DNA from: VRUE01 sp963753245
GTDB lineage: Bacteria; Actinomycetota; Thermoleophilia; Solirubrobacterales; 70-9
Direction of reading: 5' to 3'
Assembly: GCA_963753245.1 (NCBI GenBank)
Contig: CAVWBK010000007.1
Span: forward strand, 124,001-188,000
Length of the DNA: 64,000 nt
Both the position numbers and the translations under genes were made by a program. Positions 21,239 through 29,390 of the stretch are shown in pieces. Numbering within the stretch: position 1 is the stretch's first letter; the number at the start of each line of letters is the position of its first letter. The notes under the pieces were generated by a model, which saw only the letters and a list, made by a program, of their open reading frames with translations, was not told the origin of the DNA and did no database searches.

Positions 21239-21595
21239 ATGAATCGCTTCGAGGCATTTCCAGACATGAACGACAGGTGGCGCTGGCGGCTGCTCGCCGA
21301 GGGCGGGCACGTGATCGCCAGCTCGGGTGAGTCCTTTGCATCCCACGAGCAGGCGCTGCGGGCGGCCGAAGGCGTGAGAACCAAGGCGGCCAACGCCGAT
21401 CTCTGCACCGACCCAGCGATCGGCCCCAAGGAAGTGATCGCGGGCTTGATCGAACGCGAGGAGGCGCGGCGTCTGAAGGTCGCCCTCGAGGGAAATCGCA
21501 ATCCGGCCGCTCGGCGCGTCAGAGGCGCGACTAGGGCGAGGGTGGTGGCCGCGCCGCGGCGGATCAGGGCACTCGGCTCCCGGCGTCTGAGCTAG
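21239..21595 (+). CDS. DUF1508 (YegP-like) domain protein with basic C-terminal extension
   Basis: 118 residues from the ATG at 21239, preceded by the ribosome site GAGGAGGGG; an upstream in-frame ATG at 21197 lacks such a site. Residues about 1-60 match the DUF1508/YegP fold: 'MNRFEAFPDMNDRWRWRLLA', 'GHVIASSGESFASHEQALRA', 'VRTKAANADL'. YegP proteins are small, often stress-associated beta-sheet proteins of unknown biochemical role. The C-terminal half is Arg/Ala-rich ('NPAARRVRGATRARVVAAPR') and unlike the family core, perhaps nucleic-acid binding (inference). It is a single gene followed by a perfect hairpin. Confidence 0.7.
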   Translation: MNRFEAFPDMNDRWRWRLLAEGGHVIASSGESFASHEQALRAAEGVRTKAANADLCTDPAIGPKEVIAGLIEREEARRLKVALEGNRNPAARRVRGATRARVVAAPRRIRALGSRRLS

Positions 21596-21607
21596 TTCTG
21601 TCTGGTA

Positions 21608-21636
21608 GGTGGCCAACCCAGGCGGAGTTGGCCACC
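21608..21636 (+). terminator. Hairpin after the DUF1508 gene
   Basis: GGTGGCCAAC and GTTGGCCACC form a perfect 10-bp inverted repeat around a 9-base loop, 12 bases after the stop at 21595. There is no T-run, so it is either an actinobacterial-style terminator lacking the U-tract or a structural end of the transcript. Confidence 0.55.
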
Positions 21637-21717
21637 GTCAGCTTGCGGAGGTACAGAGCAGAATTGACGTTCAGAAGACCTGGTCCGCTCGGAGCTGAGC
21701 CGACTGCTGGCCTCGCC

Positions 21718-23178
21718 TCAGGGTTGTGCCTGGTTCAGACCGTGCTGGGTTGAAACCCAGACAATCGGATCGTAGTGGGTACACTGCACTTTTTCAAAAT
21801 CGTCGCCCGAAGCACCTTTGGAGGAGGTGAAGTCGAAGCAGAGGCTCGACTGGATTCCGGTCAGCGACGGACCGTATCCAGGGCCGCAATCAAAGGGCCC
21901 AGCGCACAGTTACTCATCTCATAGACGGAGGCTCTGACATGCTCGGGCTGGACCGTTAGCGCCCTGTGGGTCTTGTATTGCTCGGCGAGCGCCTTACCGA
22001 GGTCCCAAAGCAGTCCGTTCGCGAGGGGGAGTCCGAGATTGGTGAGGATCTGGTCCTGGAAAGTGTCAGAGATACCCGCCCGCACATGGTGGTCATAGAC
22101 ATTGACACCGATGCCTTCCGGTGAGAGTTTCACGGAATCCACGAGCGCAGCAGCGAGCGCATCCTGCTCGTGAATCCCCTTGAATCCCTCGGCGGCCATC
22201 TTCAGCAGCTCGCCAGCGCCGACGGTTGAGTACCCCAGCGGGCCTGCCGCAACCTTTACGAGATGCTCGCTTAGCAGCTCGTGCTCTCCTAACCACTCGA
22301 GCGCGCTCTCGAACACCTTGTGGTGGGCCGAACCAAGCACTTGGTCCAGGATCTTCGGCTCCTCGACGGCATCGATCAGCGCTTTGACCTCCTCGCGTGA
22401 GAGCTCGCCATGGTGATGATCATAGATCCGGTATGGCTCGACGCTCAAGGTCGAGATTTCGGAGCCTTCCTGGCGTTCTGCCTGGCACGGGGAGGCACAG
22501 CTGCTCGCCGAGACGGTGAGCACGGTGTGGGCGGATACCAGCTCGCCAGGCGCCCAGTAGAGCAGGTGAACCCGTCCATTCGCGTTGGTTTTCAGGCCGT
22601 GCAGTTCGGTCCCGCAAGAGGCGGACGACGGGCTGTCGGACTGCAGACAGAGGAACTGCGATCCGATCTGGTGCAGATTGGGTGAACCAGCGGTGTCAAT
22701 CTGGCCGAGGTCGGCGTTGACCGTCGCATTGGTGGCCGGCTTGCCGGTCTTCTGGTCGATGACTGTGACCAGCAGGTTGGCACAGCCTGACTCGCATTTC
22801 TGTCCCGCTTCGTTGGCTTCGGCGTATTCCGTTTCTGTGTTCGAGGCCGTCAGAACCGAAACGTGGACTGGGCCATCCTTGGGGGCATGATCGTTGACCG
22901 CCAGACCGGATCGCACAGCGCCCCGCGGCGCCGCCTCACCGAGCGCCTGGACTTCCTTGGCGCTCAAAGGTCGCTCCCAGACGAAGAGCTTCTTTCGCAC
23001 TCGCCAAGAGCGCCAGCCCGTGCAGTGGCTCCTCGCTTGCCTCGGGAAGCGAGAGGACGATCTCAGTGAGCTGATCCCAACTCGCCATCAGCCCGTTCTG
23101 ATCAGCGTCAAGCGGTACTTTTCCCTGAATCGAGCCATCCGCCGATCGGGTGAAAGTGATAGTCGTCTTCAATCTCAC
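21718..23178 (-). pseudogene. Unknown protein with Ig-like and helical regions, two frameshifts
   Basis: Three consecutive minus-strand frames make one protein of about 485 residues. The first, from a possible GTG at 23178, gives 'LKTTITFTRSADGSIQG' and 'DQLTEIVLSLPEASEEP'. Near 23.0 kb reading moves to a frame carrying 'LLVTVIDQKTGKPATNATVN' (bacterial Ig-like strand pattern), many Cys, and a helical part ('REEVKALIDAVEEPKILDQV', 'EHLVKVAAGPLGYSTVGAGE'). Near 21.89 kb it moves again to 'GPGYGPSLTGIQSSLCFDF' and ends at 21718 ('VSTQHGLNQAQP'). No signal peptide is visible, so the 5' end may be cut off at the integrase gene, which ends about 100 bases upstream. The function is not recognised. 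Confidence 0.55.
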
Positions 23179-23275
23179 CTGGTCCGAACCAACGCTACCG
23201 CGATGGGCGAAGGTCGGAGTTCCCTCCGGCCTAGCGCTTGCTTCTCCGTTCGTGGAGGAGTGGCGAAGAACTCTC

Positions 23276-24607
23276 TCACGGCCTGGGTTCGGGCCCTGAA
23301 CAACTGACCGCTGTCGGGATCGGCTGGTCGGGGACTGCCCCAATTCCCGTTGAGGGCACACGGGCCCTCCAGACCAGTGCCCGGGCCTTCTTGAGCTCGC
23401 TGACAGCATCGATCGCCGTGGCAGCGTCTTCGAACTCCTCCAATTGCTCTGAGTACATCTCGTCGAGCACCCTGATGCTGTGACCCTGAATCCGCGCCAG
23501 ACGCTGCAGGCTCATGCCGGATGCCAACATCAGGGCTGAGTGGGTGTGCCGTCCGAGGTCGTAGGGGCGCGTCTTGCGCAGGCCCTCCACAGACTCTCGA
23601 ACCTCCTCGGAACTGTCGAGGCCATCGCGCCATCTCCCCCAGCTTGCCTCGACCCGTTCAAGGGCGGGTACAAAGTGTCGCGAACGGTAGTTACGCCAAT
23701 CGGTCTCGACGTAGTGTTCACCACTCTCGGGTTTGCGGAAGATCTGGTCCAGCGGCCCGTCATCGCTTCGCCAGCGCAGAACCTCGAGGTCTTCCTTCAG
23801 CGGCTCGAGCAGCGGCGCCGAGCGATCGCCTTCGTTCTTCGTCCGCTCCCTGATCCGATCGTCGCTGAGGCGCTTGGTGAGGATGACGCGCTCCTCGATG
23901 TCCGCCCACCTGAGAGCCAGCGCATCCTGCGGCCGGCAACCGGTCATCGCCATCAGACTGACCAGTAAGGCGTCGCGAAGCGCCATCACCTCCTTCTCAG
24001 GGTTGATCCGCAGTGAGTTGACGATCAGCTCGTAGCGAACTCGCTCGACCACGACCGGGCCCCAGACCCGGGGACGTCTGCGCGGTTTCGATCTCGGGCG
24101 CTCAAGGAGAACCACCGGGTTTCCCATCACCCCGGTGACCCTTGAGCGACGCGCGGCCTCTTTGAATATCCGCGAGAGGATGCTCATCGCCTTGACGATG
24201 GTCGCGGCGCCGCAACCTGACAGTTCGAGTTCCTCCTGCCAGATGACGAGCGTTTCGACATCGACCTCCGACATCGGCAGGTCCCCGAGCTGCTCGAGGA
24301 TGTGCTTGTTGTAGACGATGGCGTCGCGTTTCCAGGTCTTCTCGGTCAGCCGTCGCTTGGTCTTCGGCGCCCAGACATCAGCGACGAACTCCGCCAGGGT
24401 GAGGCGCAGCGCGCTCACCCTGGCCAAACGTCCAGACGCCTCCTGTGCTTCACGGACCTTCGCGTAGAAAGCGCGGGCGCCGTCCTCACCGGATAGGCGC
24501 ACAAAGGAGCGGCTCTTCATTCGGCCCTCTTCGCGCCACCGAACTCGGTAGCGCTTTTCGCCGTCCTTGACCCGGTAGTACTCAACGCCTTGCTCTTGTC
24601 GGGGCAT
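23276..24607 (-). CDS. Tyrosine recombinase (phage-type integrase)
   Basis: 443 residues from the ATG at 24607; the frame stays open upstream but overlaps the excisionase-like gene there. Residues about 8-65 are the arm-type DNA-binding region ('EYYRVKDGEKRYRVRWREEG'), about 70-165 the SAM-like core-binding domain, and about 185-400 the catalytic domain. Expected catalytic residues are visible: Arg225 ('MTGCRPQDALALRW'), Lys257 ('RTKNEGDRSAPL'), Arg353 ('RPYDLGRHTHSALMLASG'), His376 ('IQGHSIRVLDEMYSEQ') and nucleophile Tyr385. The first His of HxxR is replaced by Tyr349, as in many actinobacterial integrases. It should integrate or excise an element together with the small gene directly upstream (2-base gap). 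The attachment sites were not identified. Confidence 0.9.
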   Translation of the reverse strand: MPRQEQGVEYYRVKDGEKRYRVRWREEGRMKSRSFVRLSGEDGARAFYAKVREAQEASGRLARVSALRLTLAEFVADVWAPKTKRRLTEKTWKRDAIVYNKHILEQLGDLPMSEVDVETLVIWQEELELSGCGAATIVKAMSILSRIFKEAARRSRVTGVMGNPVVLLERPRSKPRRRPRVWGPVVVERVRYELIVNSLRINPEKEVMALRDALLVSLMAMTGCRPQDALALRWADIEERVILTKRLSDDRIRERTKNEGDRSAPLLEPLKEDLEVLRWRSDDGPLDQIFRKPESGEHYVETDWRNYRSRHFVPALERVEASWGRWRDGLDSSEEVRESVEGLRKTRPYDLGRHTHSALMLASGMSLQRLARIQGHSIRVLDEMYSEQLEEFEDAATAIDAVSELKKARALVWRARVPSTGIGAVPDQPIPTAVSCSGPEPRP

Positions 24608-24609
24608 GA

Positions 24610-24957
24610 TCAGCTGAGGGCCAGGTCGGCGAGTCGGCGATCTCCGGCTAACTCCGTGAGCCGAGGCGCGATCCGTTTCTTCGTCTCGATCACATCCAGC
24701 CAGCGTTCCCAGCTGCCGTCGGAGATCAGGATCACGCCGTTGTTGGTCCCCGAGGGCCTCACCGAGGACAGCTCGCCCTTGGAAACTGCGGCCAGGATTG
24801 CTCGGTAGGGGATCCGTGTGCGCTCGCTCCACTCTTTGGCTGTCCAGAAGACCTGGTCGGCTTGAGTGCTCACATTTCCAAGACGGCGTGGCGTCCCATT
24901 TCGATCCCCTTCGCACTCTGCGCCTTCGTGTAGCGGTCGTCTTTCGTGGCGGTTCAT
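24610..24957 (-). CDS. Excisionase-like small DNA-binding protein
   Basis: 115 residues from the ATG at 24957 (GGGAGAG 5 bases upstream); starts further upstream or a GTG near 24872 are possible. The core 'FWTAKEWSERTRIPYRAILA' followed by 'AVSKGELSSVRPSG' has the pattern of a winged-helix MerR/Xis-type domain that reads a start helix, a turn helix and a 'G.L...R' wing. Its stop lies 2 bases before the integrase ATG, so the two are surely cotranscribed. By position and fold it is the likely recombination directionality factor of the integrase; this is inference, and a plain regulator is possible. Confidence 0.65.
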   Translation of the reverse strand: MNRHERRPLHEGAECEGDRNGTPRRLGNVSTQADQVFWTAKEWSERTRIPYRAILAAVSKGELSSVRPSGTNNGVILISDGSWERWLDVIETKKRIAPRLTELAGDRRLADLALS

Positions 24958-25148
24958 CGCTCTCTCCCATTTGCTGGAACTGTCTCCTGGCCCCAGGGCG
25001 CCGAGCACCAGGATCGGAAGCCCAGCGAAGCGAGGCACAGGCTCCAGAGGCGGCCGGCCGAGGTGCGGCCGCAGCGTAGGAGCATGGAGCCAACGGGCTC
25101 GCCCCGCGCGCGCTCAGCCGAAACCCTCGGCGCCGCACATCGACCCAG

Positions 25149-26714
25149 GTGCTTGGCGTCGGTCTGTTAACCACTAGCGTAGGCGTCGTGGAGTACGGAT
25201 CGGTCCCGGAGTCTCTGGCAACGCCATCTGGCAGCGCCGGCGCCCGGAGCAAGCTGTTCGCCAGCCGCTGGGTGTGGGCGGTCGCCGCGTTGCAGCTTGC
25301 GGTGTTGCTCGCCACGAGCATGAGGTACGGCTACCACCGCGATGAGCTCTACTTCATCGTCGCCGGAGGTCATCCCGCTTTTGGCTACCCCGACCAACCT
25401 CCGATCGTCCCGCTGCTGAGCTGGGCGATGAATGCGTTGGCGCCGGGATCGCTGCTGCTCTTGCGTGCACCCTCGGCACTCGCTGCGACGGCGACGACGA
25501 TCTTGGCGGCCTTGGTCGCGCGGGAGCTGGGTGGTGGCGCCCGCGCTCAGATGATCGCGGCGGCGTGCACGGCCGCGTCGGGCTTTGCGCTGGCCGTCGG
25601 GCACATCGTCTCGACGACCACTTTTGATCTGTTGAGCACAACCACGCTCGGCTGGCTGGCGATCCGGGCGATCCTCCGCCAAAGTCCTGCCTGCGTCCTG
25701 GCTGCCGGCATCGTGGTCGGAGTCGGCGTGGAGGCCAAGCCCCAGGTCGGTCTGGTGGCTGCCGTGATGGTGGTGGCGCTACTCGCAGTGGGTCCTCGGT
25801 GGCCACTGCGATCGCGGTGGGCTGCTGCGGGGGGCATTGCCGCGATCGCGCTGGGGGCCCCATACGTGCTCTGGCAACAGCAACATGGCTGGCCCCAGCT
25901 AACCGTCGCCCAGAACATCGCCGGCACCGAAGAGGGTGGACGGGGTGGCTTCTTACCGTTCCAGCTCGTGATGGTCAGTCCCCTGCTCGTCCCGGTCTGG
26001 GTCGCCGGTCTGCTCGCGCCCTTTCGGCGCCCTCGCTGGCGCCCACTGCGCTTTATCGCAATCACCTACGCGGCAATGGCCGGCCTGTATCTGGTCGGCA
26101 ACGGCAAGGCCTATTACCTCGCGAGCCTCTACCCGCTGCTGCTCGGCCTCGGCGCCATACCGACCGCCGAGTGGCTGGCCCGGGCCCGATGGCGTGTCGG
26201 CGGTCTCGCCGCGGCGATCGTCCTCAGCGCCGCCTTCAGTGCCTTGATCGCGCTGCCACTCCTGCCCGAGCGCGATCTGCAGGGAAGCATCGTGATGGCA
26301 ATCAACCCGGCTCAGGGAGAGACCGTCGGCTGGCCTCGTTTTGTCGACACCGTGGCAAGGACGTGGCGTCACATACCAGCAGTGCAGCGTCGACACACAG
26401 CAATTTTCACCGCAAACTATGGCGAGGCGGGAGCGATCGATGTGCTCGGATCGGCGCCCCGGCTCCCGCACGCCTACAGCGCCCACAACGGCTTCAGCGA
26501 GTGGGGGCAGCCCCCGGCCAGCGATGCCCATGCGCTCCTGATCGGCTTCGAAGATGCCGCCGAAGCCGCGCCCTCATTTGACAAGTGCCGCACTCTGGCA
26601 ACCGTTCACGATGGAGTCGGTCTCGAAAACGACGAGCAGGGCCTGCGGCTCATGTTCTGTGACATCACCAGCCCCTGGCCCACGCTCTGGCCGCGTCTCA
26701 CCCACTACGACTAA
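25149..26714 (+). CDS. GT39 / ArnT-like polytopic membrane glycosyltransferase
   Basis: Up to 521 residues from a GTG at 25149; a GTG at 25188 is an equally likely start. After a first membrane helix ('WVWAVAALQLAVLLATS') comes the signature loop 'MRYGYHRDELYFIVAGGHPA' with the Asp-Glu pair that acts in PMT/ArnT-type enzymes, then 'FGYPDQPPIVPLLSWA'. About ten further membrane segments follow, with a C-terminal soluble part ('FTANYGEAGAIDVLGSAPRL'). The family moves sugars from polyprenyl-phosphate carriers to proteins or lipids on the outer membrane face. The gene stands alone, divergent from the integrase pair, and may be cargo of the element or the chromosomal gene beside it. Confidence 0.8.
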   Translation: MLGVGLLTTSVGVVEYGSVPESLATPSGSAGARSKLFASRWVWAVAALQLAVLLATSMRYGYHRDELYFIVAGGHPAFGYPDQPPIVPLLSWAMNALAPGSLLLLRAPSALAATATTILAALVARELGGGARAQMIAAACTAASGFALAVGHIVSTTTFDLLSTTTLGWLAIRAILRQSPACVLAAGIVVGVGVEAKPQVGLVAAVMVVALLAVGPRWPLRSRWAAAGGIAAIALGAPYVLWQQQHGWPQLTVAQNIAGTEEGGRGGFLPFQLVMVSPLLVPVWVAGLLAPFRRPRWRPLRFIAITYAAMAGLYLVGNGKAYYLASLYPLLLGLGAIPTAEWLARARWRVGGLAAAIVLSAAFSALIALPLLPERDLQGSIVMAINPAQGETVGWPRFVDTVARTWRHIPAVQRRHTAIFTANYGEAGAIDVLGSAPRLPHAYSAHNGFSEWGQPPASDAHALLIGFEDAAEAAPSFDKCRTLATVHDGVGLENDEQGLRLMFCDITSPWPTLWPRLTHYD

Positions 26715-26799
26715 GGCCCGCCTCAATCAAGTCACCGATCTTCGAGAGCTCGCCACTCTAAGTTCAACAAACCGAGACGAGCGGCTCGCCTTGGAAGTG

Positions 26800-26818
26800 T
26801 GTCCCATTCGATGGGACA
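26800..26818 (+). repeat. Perfect short inverted repeat
   Basis: TGTCCCAT-TCG-ATGGGACA, an 8-bp stem with a 3-base loop, 85 bases after the glycosyltransferase stop. It could end that transcript, but no T-run follows. It is the first of three hairpins leading to the tRNA fragment. Confidence 0.5.
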
Positions 26819-26886
26819 GGTCCAGAATTCCACGCCTGGGATGGTGCCGCGGACAGACCGCTCAGTTCCGTCCCATAACCGCCGTT

Positions 26887-26923
26887 AGTTGGCTTGAATA
26901 AGCCAACTGTTGCGAGCGCAACA
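26887..26923 (+). repeat. Two tandem perfect inverted repeats beside the broken tRNA
   Basis: AGTTGGCTT-GAAT-AAGCCAACT (26887-26908, 9-bp stem) is directly followed by TGTTGCG-AG-CGCAACA (26908-26923, 7-bp stem), sharing base 26908. They end 17 bases before the tRNA-Thr break point. Their role is unknown: terminator, recombination-site structure or a small RNA are all possible. Confidence 0.5.
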
Positions 26924-26940
26924 CCTACACCAAGCCACGG

Positions 26941-26978
26941 TTACCATGGAAGTGCTCTACCAACTGAGCTATCCGGGC
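26941..26978 (-). pseudogene. 5' half of tRNA-Thr(GGT), cut at the anticodon loop
   Basis: Read from 26978 down, the bases fit a tRNA exactly: acceptor 5' strand GCCCGGA, TA, D-stem GCTC, loop AGTTGGTA, D-stem GAGC, A, anticodon stem CTTCC, loop ATGGTAA with anticodon GGT at positions 34-36. The next bases are CCGTGG, not the GGAAG needed to close the anticodon stem, and no TCCGGGC acceptor 3' strand occurs in the next 250 bases. The gene is therefore truncated after position 38. Such sites are classic targets of integrases and of group I introns. Confidence 0.8.
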
Positions 26979-26985
26979 GGATTTG

Positions 26986-27099
26986 TTTCACAAGCTGACG
27001 GTGCCGGTAACGATCACGTTCACGCCCGACGGCGGCAGCGCCAAGAGCCAGATGAAGTCGATCACATTCAAATCGACGAGCAAGCACAAGAGGAAATAG
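26986..27099 (+). pseudogene. Severed C-terminus of a secreted Ig-like protein
   Basis: A frame ending in TAG at 27097-27099 reads 'FHKLTVPVTITFTPDGGSAK' then 'SQMKSITFKSTSKHKRK'. The alternating beta pattern and basic tail match the ends of exported Ig-like proteins in this kind of genome. Upstream the frame runs into the tRNA-Thr fragment, so only about 38 residues are left. It has no start and no predicted function, but marks a rearrangement junction at about 26980. Confidence 0.55.
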
Positions 27100-27238
27100 C
27101 TTCGGGGCGCAGCCGGAGTCCGAACCGATCCCGTCTGGCGCTTTGTCCGCCCACGGTCTGAGACAGCTGCCCCACGGCCGGGTTCTCGACGGACGCCCGT
27201 GAGTCGGACCGATTAAAGAGCCGCCTGGCGCCGGACTC

Positions 27239-27970
27239 CTATGCGTAGATCCCGTCAAGCCAGGCTTTGAGCGCGGCTTCGCTCTCCTCAGCGTCCACGC
27301 CCTCAGCGAAGAGGTGCGCGCTCATCCCGACAACGTCACCGAAATGGTTGCGGCCAAAGAATCGGTAAAGGCCGTCGGCACTGCGCACACCGAGGAACTC
27401 GGCACTTGAGTAGTCGATCACTCCGATCAAATCACCGGCCTCGCCGAGCGTGGCGTCGACCCGATCGCCGACAACGGCGCCCGAGGCGATACCCAGGGCA
27501 GCGCGAAGAACCTCCATTGCCTCCGGCGCTCCGGCGGCCTCGGGGCCCTCGATGCCGGCCGAGGGCTGGCCCACGTAGGTGACCCGGCGGCCGTTGAAGT
27601 ACTCGAGGTACTGCCCGAGGGTGTGGAGATAGAAGTCCGTGTGGCCGTCGATCGCGTCGTACTGGTCCTCCCACTCCTCGGCGAGGATCCCGCTGTGGAC
27701 GTAACGCAGGTGCGCCTGGCCGCCATCGCGAGCCTCGATCGTATAGTCGAGGGCATTGAAGGTCCCGTCGGGGGACTCCATGCGGATCACGAGTCGGCTC
27801 GGCGGGTCCCAGGTCCTGAACACCCCGCCCTCGGGCGGGGCGCCGCCGACGGGGATCTCCATCCCGGTCGGAAACTGCCAGGCCGCGGTATCGGCGGTGA
27901 TCGCTGTCCAGACGTCGCCCGGGGCGGCGGGAAGGTCGACCTCGCGGGTGATCTCGAATTCGCGGCTCAT
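27239..27970 (-). CDS. SRPBCC / AHSA1-type START-like domain protein
   Basis: 243 residues. Residues about 1-150 carry the SRPBCC pattern: 'FEITREVDLPAAPGDVWTAI' at the start, 'PEGGVFRTWDPPSRLVIRME' in the middle, 'HTDFYLHTLGQYLEYFNGR' at the closing helix. The C-terminal third ('VGDRVDATLGEAGDLIGVID') looks like a second, degenerate copy of the fold. Such proteins bind small hydrophobic ligands. The start overlaps the stop of the ArsR-type gene (ATGA), an arrangement common for AHSA1-like genes controlled by an ArsR repressor, so joint control is likely. Confidence 0.8.
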   Translation of the reverse strand: MSREFEITREVDLPAAPGDVWTAITADTAAWQFPTGMEIPVGGAPPEGGVFRTWDPPSRLVIRMESPDGTFNALDYTIEARDGGQAHLRYVHSGILAEEWEDQYDAIDGHTDFYLHTLGQYLEYFNGRRVTYVGQPSAGIEGPEAAGAPEAMEVLRAALGIASGAVVGDRVDATLGEAGDLIGVIDYSSAEFLGVRSADGLYRFFGRNHFGDVVGMSAHLFAEGVDAEESEAALKAWLDGIYA

Positions 27971-28566
27971 GAGACGTGCTCCTTGTCGTTGGTGATTGTG
28001 GGGTGCAGTGCGACAACGAATCGGTGCCGGCGCCCGCCAACCGTGGACTCATCGTGGTACTTGGCTACCAGCCCGTTGACCGCATCCGCAAGCTCGACCG
28101 CAAAGGCCGCCCGATGCTGCGCGGAGGTGAAGCGCACCTCGCTGTCGATCCCGAGGGTCGCGAGCGGCTTGCCCGCGGCGCTGGCTCCGCTGATCAGAGC
28201 ACCGACCTCCGCGACCAGACGCGCCGCAACCGCGAGTAGCCAGCGCGAAGATCGCTGGTCCGGCGCGCGCGAAGGGTCGGGCGCGAGCTCTGGCAGCGTG
28301 CTTGGCGAAATCACGTAGGACGCGGCCGTCGCCTGCATGACGCGCTCGGTGCAGTTGCCCTTGCGGCGCTCCTCGACTAGCTCCACCAGCCCATGGCTCT
28401 CCAAGGCGCGGAGATGGTAGTTGACCCTTTGGCGCGTGAGCCCAACCCGCGCCGCGAGGGTGCTGGCAGATCCAGGTGCAGCCAGTGCCGCGAGCAGGCG
28501 GGCGCGGATCGGATCGAGTGAGACCTCGGCGGCCGTGGGGTCATCGATGACCATGACGTCGTCCAT
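27967..28566 (-). CDS. ArsR-type winged-helix transcriptional regulator
   Basis: 199 residues from the ATG at 28566; a start at 28602 is possible. The helix-turn-helix is at about residues 12-75: 'DPIRARLLAALAAPGSAST', 'LAARVGLTRQRVNYHLRAL', 'SHGLVELVEERRKGNCTERV'. There is no Cys metal site of the classic ArsR type. The C-terminal part ('SSRWLLAVAARLVAEVGAL') is probably a dimer or ligand region. It is the first gene of a two-gene unit with the SRPBCC protein and probably controls that unit. Confidence 0.85.
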   Translation of the reverse strand: MDDVMVIDDPTAAEVSLDPIRARLLAALAAPGSASTLAARVGLTRQRVNYHLRALESHGLVELVEERRKGNCTERVMQATAASYVISPSTLPELAPDPSRAPDQRSSRWLLAVAARLVAEVGALISGASAAGKPLATLGIDSEVRFTSAQHRAAFAVELADAVNGLVAKYHDESTVGGRRHRFVVALHPTITNDKEHVS

Positions 28567-28733
28567 GGGTCGCAGCCTTTCACCGACAGAGAAATTTGTC
28601 AAGTCGATTTTTACTGTCGGAGCGCCGAGCCAAGCTGGGCCGCCTCATTTGAGCCCGATGAGACATAGCGGAAGTCCGGCCGCGCAACGGAGGCCAGCGG
28701 GGAGGAAGCGCCGAAGGACTACTTTTCTTGCGC

Positions 28734-29390
28734 TCAGCCCGCGAAGCGCGGCGGGCGGCTGTTGCTGCCACAGCCGTAGGTGTCGGTGCCGCTGTCCCAC
28801 AGCGCCCTACCGGAGGCGCTCTCGGTCACCAAGCGCTGGGCACACCATTCACCGCGGGCGGCAAAGGCAAAGTAACGGAAGCGCTCAAGGCCGGCGCGGC
28901 GAGCCGCGGCGGAACTCAGCCTTTCCAGGTGGATCGTCCGCTTGACGCCGTTCGCCAAGGTGACCTCGATACGACTCACCGCCGGGGCGACGACCACGCC
29001 GACCGCGGTCATCCGCGCCGGGGCGCCCGTGCTTGGCTGAACCCCGCGCGCGATCAGCGGCGCCCCGGAGGCAGAGAGGCCCGACGACGAAGCGCACTGG
29101 CGGCTCTTGCTGCGTCGATAGCTGAACGGACCGAGCTGCCAGGTGGTGCCGACCATGAGGCAGGGCTGCCGCGCTCCCTGCCCCGCGGAGTTCGGTAAGG
29201 CTTGGGGCCGCTTGACCGCAACCGCCCACTGATAGTCGCCGATCTGGCCGTTGCCGAGACCAACTTCTGGTTGCGGCGCCGCGGCCCCTGCCGTCGCAGC
29301 GCTCAGCACCAGCGGGACGAGCGCCAGCACAGCGAGCCTCTTGGCGCACCCCCTCAGAATTGCTCGGCCCCCGCGACTCGACTCGCCCAA
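28734..29390 (-). CDS. Secreted protein of unknown function
   Basis: Up to 218 residues; the start is unsure (TTG at 29390, or a GTG about 50 bases inside). A signal peptide ('LAVLALVPLVLSAATAGAAA') is followed by a Cys-containing exported domain: 'GQIGDYQWAVAVKRPQAL', 'CLMVGTTWQLGPFSY', 'ISRIEVTLANGVKRTIHLER'-like beta segments and 'FAARGEWCAQRLVTESASGR'. No family recognised. Its 5' end overlaps the end of the TetR gene, so they probably share a transcript. Confidence 0.65.
   Translation of the reverse strand: MGESSRGGRAILRGCAKRLAVLALVPLVLSAATAGAAAPQPEVGLGNGQIGDYQWAVAVKRPQALPNSAGQGARQPCLMVGTTWQLGPFSYRRSKSRQCASSSGLSASGAPLIARGVQPSTGAPARMTAVGVVVAPAVSRIEVTLANGVKRTIHLERLSSAAARRAGLERFRYFAFAARGEWCAQRLVTESASGRALWDSGTDTYGCGSNSRPPRFAG

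Noticed and set aside
20879..21616. Long minus-strand frame opposite the DUF1508 gene
   Set aside because: It is antisense to a gene with a recognised domain and has typical shadow composition (Arg/Ser/Pro).
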